From: Roseomonas marmotae
GTDB lineage: Bacteria > Pseudomonadota > Alphaproteobacteria > Acetobacterales > Acetobacteraceae
Direction of reading: 5' to 3'
Assembly (NCBI RefSeq): GCF_017654485.1
Contig: NZ_CP061095.1
Span: 13,501 to 77,500, forward strand
DNA length: 64,000 nucleotides
Of this stretch, positions 44,901-52,669 are shown piece by piece. Below the pieces are notes generated by a model. The model worked only from the letters and a program-made list of their open reading frames with translations. It was not told where the DNA came from and did no database searches. Every line of letters starts with the position of its first letter. The first letter of the stretch is position 1. A program made the translations under genes and the position numbers.

Positions 44901-47900
44901 TCCAGCAGGCCGGCGGTGCCTCCACCGATCTGCTCGGCGCCATCGCGCGCAACGACCTGGCCGCCGCCGATGTCGCCAGACTGCGGCTGGAGGATCAGGG
45001 CGTCTATGCCTCCGATGCCGCGATCAACGGCGTCTTCCGCGACCAGGCCAGCCGCAGCCGCGCGGAGTTGCAGCGCGACCTCGGGCCGGTGCTCGCCGCC
45101 CGCACCGCCGACCGGCTGGAGGAGGAGGACAGGACCACCCACCGCACCGCCGAGGAGCGCTTCAACCGCCGCCTGGAACTGGAGCGCGAGGGCGAGCGGG
45201 AGATGGCCCGGCTGGCGGATGAGCGCACCCGCGCCCGCATGCAGGCGCTCGGGGTGAACTACCAGGCCGCCAGCGGCCGCAGCCTCTCCGCCATGATCGA
45301 GGACAATATGAGCGGCGTGGCGCGGAAGGAGGCGCTCGCCCGCGTGGCGCAGGATGGCGTGCTGACGCCGTACCAGCGCCTGCGCTTCGCCATCGAGGGT
45401 GTCGGCACCGATATGCCGGAACTGCGCGGAACGCTGTCCGGCATGACCAGCGAGGAGCTGGAGGAAGCCGACCGGCAATGGAAGGACGAGCATGGCGGCG
45501 AGAGCCTGATCAGCGCCATCGAGGGCGATACCAGCGGCCGCGAGCAGGACGACCTGGTGGACATGGCCACCCATGGCAGGCCGATGACCGCCCAGGAGAT
45601 GGTGGACCAGGCCCGCCGCCGCTACGACCGCGACCGCGGGGACGAGACCTTCATCGGCTCCGGCCTCACGGGGTCCGAAAGCGCCGCCGCGAAGCGGGAG
45701 CTGGAGATGCTGGAGGGCAGCCTGGCGCGGATGCGCGACCCCCGGCTCTCGGCCGCCCAGCAGCGCGCGGTCGGTGCCGCCTTCGAGATCCGCGTCGACC
45801 GCACCCTGGCGGCGATCGAGGTGCAGCGCGCGGCGGTGGATTCGCTGGCCGACACCCTCTCCACCATTGCCGCCGTGGTGGCCGCCGTCGTGGTGGGCGC
45901 GCTGCTCTCGCCTTTCACCGGCGGCGGCTCTGCGGTGGTGGCGGCGGCGGTGATCGCCTCGCTGACCGCGACCGCCGCCTCGATGCTGACCAAGGCGCTG
46001 GTGAAGGGCGGTGCCTATGGCACCGAGGAGATCGGCACCGACCTCGCTATCGGCGCGGTGGATGCGGTGGTCTCGGCGGTGACGGCGGGGCTGGGCCATG
46101 CGCTGCTCGGCAGGCTGGCCAAGGGCATCACGCCGGTCGGCCGGTCCAGCCTGTTCCAGGGTCTCTCCCGCATGGGGCGCCTGGGCGCGATGGCGGCGCG
46201 GGGCCAGGCGCGCATCGCCTCCACCCTCGGGCGCTTCGGTACCGCCGGGCCGCTGGCCCGCGCGCTGGAGGGGCGGGCGATGCTGGCGGGCCTGGCCGCC
46301 GAGACCCGGCCTCTGTACCAGCGCCTGGCGGCCCAGGGTGCGGCGCAGCTGATCGAGCAGGGCGTGCAGGCGCTGCCCAGCTCCTTTGCCGGCGCCATGC
46401 TGGACGAGCGCGTCTGGCGCCAGCCCGGCGGGCCGATGCAGGTGCTGCAGGGCACCTTGCAGGGCACCTTGCAAAGCGTGGCGAGCGGCATGGGCTTCGC
46501 CGCCGCGCATCACGTCGCCTCCCACGGCTTCGGCATGGTGACAGGCGCCTTCCGCAACCAGCCAGTGGCCGAGCCGCATCTGCGGAGCGACGACGTGCTG
46601 GCGCATATGGGCCGGCCGGAGGACCGGCTGGCGGATTTCCGCCGCTGGCGGGAGGCCAATCCGCAGGGTTCGATGCGGGACTTCTATGCCGCGCGGCTGG
46701 CCGATGCCATCGCCGCCAGCGGCGCCGACGCCGCCCAGCGCCAGCGCGTGCGGGAGGCGCGCCGGGCCCTGCTCTCCGGGGAAGTGGAAGGTCAGCCGCT
46801 CTCCGGCCGTGAGCGCGGCGGCTTCGCCGATGTGCCGATCCTGCCGCTGGGGGAGGCGGAGTTCCGCCGCCTGGGCGGTACCGGCGACGCAGCCCTGGTG
46901 GTGCGCGACGGCCAGGCGGTGATCCTGCTGCGCGACGGCGCGCCGCCCTCCGCCGTGCGGCCCCTGCTGAGCGAGTTGCGCGGCCGCGTCTATGCCGATG
47001 CCGGCGGCATGACGCTGGAGGCTGCCCTGCCGCGCCGCCTGCGCGACGCCGTGCCGGTACGCCGGGGCGCCGGCCTGCATGGCGACGAGGTGCGCGTCGT
47101 GCTGATCCCGCCCGAGGGCGGGCCGCTTCAGCGCGTGGAGCTGCATGTCGGGCCGGAGGCGCGGCCGGTCGATGTCGCGCTGCATGCCGGTGAGCTGGAC
47201 CGGGTGCGGGGCTGGATGGGGCGCATGGGCGAGGCGCGGCAGGCCCTGGCCGGCTTTGGCCAGCGGCTGGGCCTGGATATCGTCACGCCGCATGACCGCG
47301 CGCGCTTCGAGGCCGCCGGCGAGGTGCGGAAGCTGACGCCCATCATTGAGGAGCGGATGCGCCGCTACATGCTGGCCGGCGATGCGCGCGGCCACGCCGC
47401 GATCGAGCTGGAGATCCGCCACCTGATGGCCCAGCAGGAAGCCGCGCGGCGCATCCTGACCGGGGAGGTGGTGGCGACGCCGCAGGGCTATGTCGCAGCC
47501 AGATCCACCAAGCCCAAGCCCGGCGCGGCGGCGCCCCCGCCGCTCTCGGCGGAGATGCAGGCGCATCTGCAGGCGAATGCCGCTGCCCTGGCCCTGGAGA
47601 ACCGGCTCGCCGCCTTCGCCCGCTCCCGCGAGATCACGATGAGGGACCGCAGCAACGCGCTGACCGGGATCGACCTCGAGCTGCGCAGGCTGCCGCCGCA
47701 TCTGCAGCGATGGAAGGGGGAGCTGCTGGCGCATTTCGGCGGCCCCGATCCCCTCAGTGAGCCGCTGTTCATGCGCGAGCCCCTGGCCCGCAGCGACCCC
47801 GCCTTGCGCCAGCAGGCCGAGCGCGTGCTCCGCTCCCTCGACGGTTTCCGCGAGACGCTCGCCGACCGCCATGCGCGGATGCAATTGATGGAGCGCGCGG

Positions 47901-48883
47901 AGGCGAAGATCCGCGCCGAGCTGGCGCTGCTGCCGCCCCGCGCGCAACTGCTGGGCCGGCTGAACGCCGAGCTGAATTACGCGGCCCTGTCACGCGGGCC
48001 AGAGGGCGTCTGCTTTCCGCCGGGCACGGGCGTCGCGACCCCCGGCGGCAGGGTGCCCATCGCCGCGCTGCGTGCCGGTGCCACGGTGCTGGCGATGAGT
48101 GCGGCGGGACAAAAAGTGGTGGCCCGTGTCGCGGCGCGGCTCGATGGCTGGACGGACTGGCTGGTGGCCATCCACCTGCCGGGGGAGACGGTGCTGGCCA
48201 CCCGGTCGCACCGCTTCGCCGTGGGCGGCGGCTGGCAGCCGGCGCGGCTGCTGCGGCCCGGCATGGTGCTGGAGACGGGAGATGGCCGTGGTGCCTCCGT
48301 CCGCGCGGTGCGGCGCCTGCGCTGCGCCACGCCGACCTGCAACCTGGAAGTAGTGGCGCATCACACCTTCTTGGTCGGTGCGGCCGGCGTGGTGGTGCAT
48401 AATGGGGATGTCGAGGCGGCGCGCAGCTACCACAGCACGACCGCCTATCTCGGTCAGATCTATTATATCTCGGTGCGGCGGAACGGTGTCTGGGTCCTGG
48501 CCTATGTCGGCAGCACCAACAAGGAAGGGCTCACCCGGGCCCGCTTCCTGGAGCATGTCGGCCAGGGCCGACCGGGCAACTTGGACTTCACCGAGCGCAA
48601 GCGCGCCTGGGCGGAGGCTTACGACCGGGCCCGAGGCAGGGAGGTGGTCAGGATGGAGAACGGTCTGCCCACCCACGAATTCGGCGATGTCCGCGTGCAG
48701 GTGGTCGTCGAGGGGCAGTTCACCGACCTGGCGCTGGCCATCGTCGAGCAGGCGCATATCAATGCGAACAACAGGCAGGGCCAACTGGTGAACAACGCCG
48801 CCGCCATCGGCCAGAACGGCTTCGAGAAATACTACGGCAGCCTCACGCGCGAGCAGCGCGTGCCGCACAGTCCCTGCCGGTAG
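41936..48883 (+). CDS. Giant payload-like protein: annexin-like core, HINT, GIY-YIG-type nuclease end
   Basis: A 2315-residue protein. Residues 1-250 are Pro/Ala-rich and look disordered. At about 250-730 there are long helices. At 736-1215 there are annexin-like repeats: two clear copies (736-808, 811-890), a broken one and a last at 1143-1214. In the first two, GT is followed by an acidic residue exactly 39 positions later, as in annexin type II calcium sites. Near 1308-1395 there is a hydrophobic, Ala/Gly-rich helical part. A HINT domain starts at Cys2026 (CFPPGTGVATPGG), with TRSHRFAV and ends VVAHHTFLVGAAGVVVHN with Asn2156. The last 159 residues have GQIYYISV, AYVGSTN, TRARFLEHV and VEQAHINANN, the GIY-YIG nuclease pattern. 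The most likely role is a self-cleaving toxin carried by the injection system. Confidence 0.8.
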   Translation: MSQTLGRTATHQPAGSPPARAPPVPEEARHGPLWAQEEREPPASRAVLERAQALAGNQAIAGRRAEALDAAPAPVPEEGEAPAIAVDSEATAPEAPQPVTAPGATTAPAPGPEVPEPAHGPLWAARPMPAAGGAVPRDAAALRAAAAAGAAALPMPAFSAEAAVAPIQSAGRTIEARGQARIGAARVAPRHLVRGARQPAPPPREDPGPIPAQMEALQAKARRELPPAALPEVQASPEGTMPNLGGPVLTEEELRLVRLGDVAIDARGLSAEEATRLKTIRQQLSQGAVASMPPPATSSVASPALTSAPVLDEPVTGEALTPEQRALFAQVVGQVAGEAEAEAAEVLATVRQTHAAFPGGALEQAWLASEGVLRDDDLKPTVLAAVRGEARLLAESLGMAQMEVEGAIVARRDALKEQRDGVCMATAAAVSDARSAASAAALGLRAQAGASADAAREAAMRDRRGSRRGRPTARERVERSVTAIRDKVVEAEARFDAQLRNRQRAINEAVRRQGNAYRMAQTRDELALEPLGLAAMGRRAMVRRWADGAATALNRTRDSLNTAAGTAVAGFKTELEAAGRDAFAALRDWGSRQSGATETWWTELDQQLNTWATDATAQTTAWQGAQAQASRVALAQDLAAVQRIVALQEAGQRDAAREYRASLGRESQAVVNGILGAGGVVDLVAGLTAGLRERVRAAQQPVLEPLLEDKVMALPDKAESMAVITMLLQASQPEFDLNKAATDIHDSVTRWRGTDEAKIFAALQNLSPLAVKALRIQYRASYGDSLDDDLRGDLNDEEMATANRLLEGNRNRAAVIAGAVGSLYSAITGLGTDTEEAKELLRRMDPQLRTEVLAEYERIHGESFATAIRGEWISNTDQESVAALTEGDLRRSDAIELGGAMSSYTTGGDPEMGGGETQYSFDRGTAMTTYARIRREVEEEARRHGEWTTADIEAEIALRNNEVEGAFNTQFANAPWAKDAQGTALHAAFQQAGGASTDLLGAIARNDLAAADVARLRLEDQGVYASDAAINGVFRDQASRSRAELQRDLGPVLAARTADRLEEEDRTTHRTAEERFNRRLELEREGEREMARLADERTRARMQALGVNYQAASGRSLSAMIEDNMSGVARKEALARVAQDGVLTPYQRLRFAIEGVGTDMPELRGTLSGMTSEELEEADRQWKDEHGGESLISAIEGDTSGREQDDLVDMATHGRPMTAQEMVDQARRRYDRDRGDETFIGSGLTGSESAAAKRELEMLEGSLARMRDPRLSAAQQRAVGAAFEIRVDRTLAAIEVQRAAVDSLADTLSTIAAVVAAVVVGALLSPFTGGGSAVVAAAVIASLTATAASMLTKALVKGGAYGTEEIGTDLAIGAVDAVVSAVTAGLGHALLGRLAKGITPVGRSSLFQGLSRMGRLGAMAARGQARIASTLGRFGTAGPLARALEGRAMLAGLAAETRPLYQRLAAQGAAQLIEQGVQALPSSFAGAMLDERVWRQPGGPMQVLQGTLQGTLQSVASGMGFAAAHHVASHGFGMVTGAFRNQPVAEPHLRSDDVLAHMGRPEDRLADFRRWREANPQGSMRDFYAARLADAIAASGADAAQRQRVREARRALLSGEVEGQPLSGRERGGFADVPILPLGEAEFRRLGGTGDAALVVRDGQAVILLRDGAPPSAVRPLLSELRGRVYADAGGMTLEAALPRRLRDAVPVRRGAGLHGDEVRVVLIPPEGGPLQRVELHVGPEARPVDVALHAGELDRVRGWMGRMGEARQALAGFGQRLGLDIVTPHDRARFEAAGEVRKLTPIIEERMRRYMLAGDARGHAAIELEIRHLMAQQEAARRILTGEVVATPQGYVAARSTKPKPGAAAPPPLSAEMQAHLQANAAALALENRLAAFARSREITMRDRSNALTGIDLELRRLPPHLQRWKGELLAHFGGPDPLSEPLFMREPLARSDPALRQQAERVLRSLDGFRETLADRHARMQLMERAEAKIRAELALLPPRAQLLGRLNAELNYAALSRGPEGVCFPPGTGVATPGGRVPIAALRAGATVLAMSAAGQKVVARVAARLDGWTDWLVAIHLPGETVLATRSHRFAVGGGWQPARLLRPGMVLETGDGRGASVRAVRRLRCATPTCNLEVVAHHTFLVGAAGVVVHNGDVEAARSYHSTTAYLGQIYYISVRRNGVWVLAYVGSTNKEGLTRARFLEHVGQGRPGNLDFTERKRAWAEAYDRARGREVVRMENGLPTHEFGDVRVQVVVEGQFTDLALAIVEQAHINANNRQGQLVNNAAAIGQNGFEKYYGSLTREQRVPHSPCR

Positions 48884-48889
48884 CGCGCC

Positions 48890-49807
48890 ATGGCCTGGTG
48901 GCAGAGTTCCGACGGCCTGGGGCATATCGGGGACCGACCCGCCGACATCCTGGGCACCGCGCTGACCGAGGCGCTGGGGGAGAGTTTCGACCTCGACCTG
49001 CTGGCGGGTTTCCTGTCATCGCTCGGCTCCGCGCTCCTGCTGGACCCCGAGGCGCTGGTGCTGGAAGGCCATGCCATCGCCCGGCGGGAGATGGAGATCC
49101 TGACCGCCGAGATACCCCCCATAGTGGTGCCCATCAGCACGGACATGCCAGGCGGGATGCTGGAGGAACGGCTTTTCGACAGCCTGGAGGCCATGGCCTT
49201 CAGCTACAGGGACAGTGGCGTGGACCGCCTGCCACGGCTGGCTGAGGTGCTGGAAACACTGAGCTTCGTCGCTCGTGGCCGGCTGCGCGAGCCCGGCAGC
49301 GGCACCGAACTGACGCTGCGCGGCATCCGCCTGTTGCCGCCCGGCGGGGGCGCGGCTCCGACGCGTTGGGCGTTGCTGCGTGGCATGCTGCTGGATCAGC
49401 CGGACGAGATGCTGGTGGCCGGCGCGCTGGCGGATGCCGACTGGCGGCTGCGGATGCTGGGACTGATGGCCCTGGGGCGCTTCCGCCTCCGCGCCCAGGG
49501 GCGCCGGGCCCTGAAGGTGCCGGTTCCCGGGACGGAGGCCGGGCTGCGCGACGAAGACCATCGCGCGCTGCTGGCCCTGCGGGATATCGCCGCCGAGCGT
49601 GCGGGCCTAGGGGATCCGCGGCCCGTGCACAGCGACCCGGAGGTGGCCGCTGCCCGCGCGGCGCTGCGGCGGGATATCGAGGCGATGCTGGACGGCGTCG
49701 GCCGACCACGCGCCGAAAGTCCTGCCTTCATCCTGACGGTCCTGGCCGACCCCGCCAGCGTGGCGGGGCAGGGGCCCGGCCTCTGGCGCCGCTGGCTGGA
49801 GAGCTAG
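48890..49807 (+). CDS. Unknown protein after the payload gene (candidate immunity or accessory)
   Basis: A 305-residue protein, six bases after the giant gene's stop. I recognise no family. It looks soluble: no signal peptide, acidic and helical, with a HEAT-like segment ADADWRLRMLGLMALGRFRL near 181-200 and Asp/Arg-rich helices to the end. Position directly downstream of a polymorphic-toxin-like gene is that of an immunity protein, which would bind the nuclease before release. If the toxin is meant for eukaryotic targets, it could instead be a chaperone or loading factor. It is the last gene of the cluster; thiM converges on it 38 bases away. Confidence 0.62.
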   Translation: MAWWQSSDGLGHIGDRPADILGTALTEALGESFDLDLLAGFLSSLGSALLLDPEALVLEGHAIARREMEILTAEIPPIVVPISTDMPGGMLEERLFDSLEAMAFSYRDSGVDRLPRLAEVLETLSFVARGRLREPGSGTELTLRGIRLLPPGGGAAPTRWALLRGMLLDQPDEMLVAGALADADWRLRMLGLMALGRFRLRAQGRRALKVPVPGTEAGLRDEDHRALLALRDIAAERAGLGDPRPVHSDPEVAAARAALRRDIEAMLDGVGRPRAESPAFILTVLADPASVAGQGPGLWRRWLES

Positions 49808-49845
49808 GCGCCACCAAGGCCCCGCCGCGCGGCCGGACCCCCACC

Positions 49846-50652
49846 TCAGACCGGGGAAATGCGCGCCCGCCCAGCCAGTTCGGCACCTTCCAGGCCATAG
49901 AGGCGGTCCAGCAGCGCCACCTGAAAACTGCCGGGGCCGCTGGCCAGCGGGGCCGCCTGCTCCGCCGCCACGCCCAGCACCGCCAGCCCGGCGACGGCGG
50001 CCTGCATCCCGTCCAGCCCGGCCCCCAGGAAGGCGCCGATCAGCGCCGTGGCGGTGCAGCCGGTGCCGGTGACGCGGGTCAGCATCGGGTGCCCGTTGGC
50101 GATGGCCAGCATGGCCGTGCCGTCCGTCACGTAGTCGGTCGCGCCGGTCACGGCCACCACGGCGCCGGACTGCCGCGCCAGTTGCCGCGCGGCCTCCCGC
50201 GCCGCGTCGGAGCGATGGGCGCTGTCCACGCCCTTGCCGCCGCCGGCCTGCCCCGCCAGGGCCATGATCTCCGAGGCATTGCCGCGCACCACGCGCGGCC
50301 CCCGGGCCAGAAGTTGCAGGGCGGTGTCCTTGCGGAAGGCGGTGGCCCCGGCGGCCACGGGATCCATGATCCAGGGCACGCCGGCCTCGCCCGCCGCGGC
50401 CGTGGCCACCAGCATGGCGTCGCGCTGCGGCGCTGTCAGGGTGCCGAGGTTGATCACCAGCGCGGCGGTCAACCGGACAAATTCCCCGACCTCCTGCTCC
50501 GCCAGCACCATGGCGGGGGAGGCACCGATGGCCAGCAGCGCATTGGCCGTGACATTCGCCACCACCTGATTGGTGATGTTGTGCACCAGCGGCGCCGCCT
50601 GCCGCAGGCGTGACAGCGCCAGGGAAAGGTCGGGTTGGGTCATGCTGTCCAT
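49846..50652 (-). CDS. thiM: Hydroxyethylthiazole kinase
   Basis: ThiM phosphorylates 4-methyl-5-(2-hydroxyethyl)thiazole for thiamine salvage in the cytoplasm. The 268-residue protein has the family sequence LVHNITNQVVANVTANALLA near 19-38 with GASPAM, then PWIMDPVAAGATAFR near 114-128, VRGNASEIMALAG and the C-terminal VTGTGCTATALIGAFLGAG with the catalytic Cys. Another ATG three codons in is also possible. No TPP riboswitch is seen: only 57 bases separate it from the gene upstream. ThiE or ThiD are not in the window. Confidence 0.93.
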   Translation of the reverse strand: MDSMTQPDLSLALSRLRQAAPLVHNITNQVVANVTANALLAIGASPAMVLAEQEVGEFVRLTAALVINLGTLTAPQRDAMLVATAAAGEAGVPWIMDPVAAGATAFRKDTALQLLARGPRVVRGNASEIMALAGQAGGGKGVDSAHRSDAAREAARQLARQSGAVVAVTGATDYVTDGTAMLAIANGHPMLTRVTGTGCTATALIGAFLGAGLDGMQAAVAGLAVLGVAAEQAAPLASGPGSFQVALLDRLYGLEGAELAGRARISPV

Positions 50653-50709
50653 GCTCGCTTTACCTGGACGGGACTTAGCCCGCCGGCCGCGCGCGACAAA
50701 GAGGAGGTA

Positions 50710-51489
50710 TCAGCCGGCTTCGCGCGCCTGCTTCGCGAGGCGGACCAGCAGGGCCCGCAGCGCCCCCGGGTCCAGCGCGCGCTCGGGGAAGGGGATGCGG
50801 AGCGCCTGCCCCTCCAGCATCAGGTCCATGCCATCGGGGTCCAGGCCGGTCATGCGCCAGTGGCCGGGCGCGGCGCCGCCCAGCCGGGTGGCATAGAGCC
50901 CGATGGCCTCGGCATGGTCCTGGTTCATATGCGCCACGGCCTCCGGCTCGGCGGCCAGCAGCGCCCCGGCGCCCGTGAGGTCGGTCAGCAGCGCCGCGGG
51001 CGGCAGTTCCGGCGCACGGCCGAAGCCGGCCACCAGATGCGCCGCCAGGGGCCGCACCCGCCAGAAGCGGAAGTCCGGAAAGTCGATATAAAGCGCCGAT
51101 TTCGGATGCCGCGCCAGGAAGCGCTGCCGCAGATGCGGTGCTTCCGCCGGTTGCGCCATGCCGGAGAGGGTGAGGCGCGGATGCGCCAGCGGGTCTCCCT
51201 TGCCGCCGCGCGAGAGCAGCAGGGAGACGCGGCCATCCGCCGCCATGTTGCGGCTGTGCAGCGCCAGGCGAGAGGCCAGCAGCAGCGGTGCGCCGTCATA
51301 GTCCGTGGCCACCGTCACCAGCGACACGAAGGGATGCCCGCCCGCGCCTGCCGCCCCCGGGTCCAGCGTCGCCAGGGATGCGGTCAGCGCCTCCCGCAGC
51401 AGGGCGTGGGCGAGGGCAGGATGGTCACCGGCGCCGGGCTCGGGCAGGGTTTCGGCGCGCGGGGTGATGGCGGGGCCGTCGGTGCTCAT
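50710..51489 (-). CDS. HugZ-like haem utilisation/pyridoxamine-oxidase-fold protein
   Basis: A 259-residue protein of the HugZ/pyridoxamine 5'-phosphate oxidase-like family with a C-terminal DUF2470 domain. Seen: HPFVSLVTVATDYDGAPLLL and ALHSRNMAADGRVSLLLS in the split-barrel part; DFRFWRVRPLAAHLVAGFGRA in the linker; AEAVAHMNQDHAEAIGLYA, the His-containing DUF2470 motif, in the C-terminal domain. Members bind haem or flavin; HugZ degrades haem in Campylobacter and Helicobacter. I chose the ATG at 51489, preceded by AGGATGAGG; ATGs at 51498 and 51525 are possible. It is divergent in function from thiM, but both are on the - strand and 57 bases apart. Confidence 0.82.
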   Translation of the reverse strand: MSTDGPAITPRAETLPEPGAGDHPALAHALLREALTASLATLDPGAAGAGGHPFVSLVTVATDYDGAPLLLASRLALHSRNMAADGRVSLLLSRGGKGDPLAHPRLTLSGMAQPAEAPHLRQRFLARHPKSALYIDFPDFRFWRVRPLAAHLVAGFGRAPELPPAALLTDLTGAGALLAAEPEAVAHMNQDHAEAIGLYATRLGGAAPGHWRMTGLDPDGMDLMLEGQALRIPFPERALDPGALRALLVRLAKQAREAG

Positions 51490-51677
51490 GAGCCTCATCC
51501 TGCCACGCCGCGCCACGCCGCGCACTCATCAGCTTCTCTGATGAATGCGTCAGTTAAATGAGTTGGACTTGTCCCTGGCCGCCTCTAGTTTCCCGGTCGG
51601 AATGCACGCCGTGGCGCGTGAGGGGGAAGCAGAGAGAGATGATCGCACTGGCCGCGCCATGCGGCCGCCGTGCCGGA

Positions 51678-52613
51678 TCAGACCGTATCGACGGGGCCGC
51701 TCCAGGGCGTGGGCTGCCGGCCGGAGCGGGCAGCGGGGCGGCTGCCCATCACCTCGGCGAAGCGGCGCTCCAGCTCCGTGGCCAGGGGGGAGAGGGTGCT
51801 GTTGCGCCGTGTCAGGATGCCCACCTGCCGGGTCAGCCGGGGCGTGACCAGCGGCAAGACCTGCAACCTGTCGCCCTCCAGGCCTTCCGCCGCCAGGCGC
51901 GGGACGATGCCGATGCCCAGCCGCGCCTCCACCAGTCCGGCCACGGCCAGGATCTGCTGCGCCTGATAGCGGATGGAAAGGGCGAGGCCCTGGGCGCGCG
52001 CCTCCTCCTCCACCAGCTCCCGCAGCCCGGCCATCATCACCAGCGGGTGGCGGGCCAGCAGCCGCAGGCTGGCCCGTGGGCGGGCGGGCAGCAGGCCGGG
52101 CGGCACCAGGGCGCAGATCGGGTCCTCCAGCAGTGGGCGGAACAGCAGCCCCGCCGAGGCCGGCGGCGGCGGGCCCACGCCGAAATCGACGTCCTGGGCC
52201 CGCACGCAATCCAGGATACCGGCCAGCGGCAATTCCCGCACCTCCACCTGGGCGCCCGGGAAGGCGTCCTGGAAGGCGGCCATGACCCTCGGCAGGCGGC
52301 TGCCGGCCAGGCTGGGCGCGCAGGCCACGGCGACGCGGCCCCGGTGCGCCGCCAGCCCTTCGGCCAGCCGCAGCCCGGCCATCAGCTCGGCCATCGCGCT
52401 GCGGACATGGGTCAGCAGCCTGGCGCCCTCCGGCGTCAGCCGCACCTGGCGCGTGGTGCGCTGGAACAGGCGCAGGCCCAGCTGTTCCTCCAGCTGGCGG
52501 ATCTGCATGCTGACGGCGGATTGCGTGCGCCCGATCTCCTCCGCCGCACGGCGGAAGCTGCCGTGCTCGGCCACCTCGATGAAGGCCTGCAGGAGCTTCA
52601 GGTTGACGTTCAC
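51678..52613 (-). CDS. LysR-family transcriptional regulator
   Basis: A 311-residue LysR protein. The N-terminal winged helix is at 3-62 (LLQAFIEVAEHGSFRRAAEE then TQSAVSMQIRQLEEQLGLRL, FQRTTRQVRLTPEG). The effector-binding domain runs from about 90 to 290. It is divergent from the CoA transferase gene, with a 56-base gap, so it probably controls the CoA transferase and acyl-CoA dehydrogenase genes and itself. The ligand is unknown. Confidence 0.9.
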   Translation of the reverse strand: MNVNLKLLQAFIEVAEHGSFRRAAEEIGRTQSAVSMQIRQLEEQLGLRLFQRTTRQVRLTPEGARLLTHVRSAMAELMAGLRLAEGLAAHRGRVAVACAPSLAGSRLPRVMAAFQDAFPGAQVEVRELPLAGILDCVRAQDVDFGVGPPPPASAGLLFRPLLEDPICALVPPGLLPARPRASLRLLARHPLVMMAGLRELVEEEARAQGLALSIRYQAQQILAVAGLVEARLGIGIVPRLAAEGLEGDRLQVLPLVTPRLTRQVGILTRRNSTLSPLATELERRFAEVMGSRPAARSGRQPTPWSGPVDTV

Positions 52614-52669
52614 CCCGGGCTTATCCTCCGCGCCGGCAGGGGCCGCAACAGCTTTCAGGACAGGGAAGG

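Noticed and set aside
41381..47947. A 2188-residue open frame on the - strand opposite the giant gene
   Set aside because: Long antisense frames are expected in GC-rich coding DNA. Its text is Arg/His/Gly-rich with no domain, while the + strand frame has clear domains and coupled neighbours.
47999..48404. HINT domain as an intein
   Set aside because: An intein would be followed by an extein continuing a host protein and would carry any endonuclease inside. Here the nuclease-like domain follows the HN end and finishes the protein, as in polymorphic toxins.
15983..49807. Prophage or R-type pyocin-like tail
   Set aside because: No head, lysis, integration or replication genes. The AAA+ ATPase, tape-measure-like and DUF4255 proteins are marks of extracellular injection systems.
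50653..50709. TPP riboswitch before thiM
   Set aside because: Only 57 bases separate thiM from the upstream gene, and the CUGAGA-type motif is missing.
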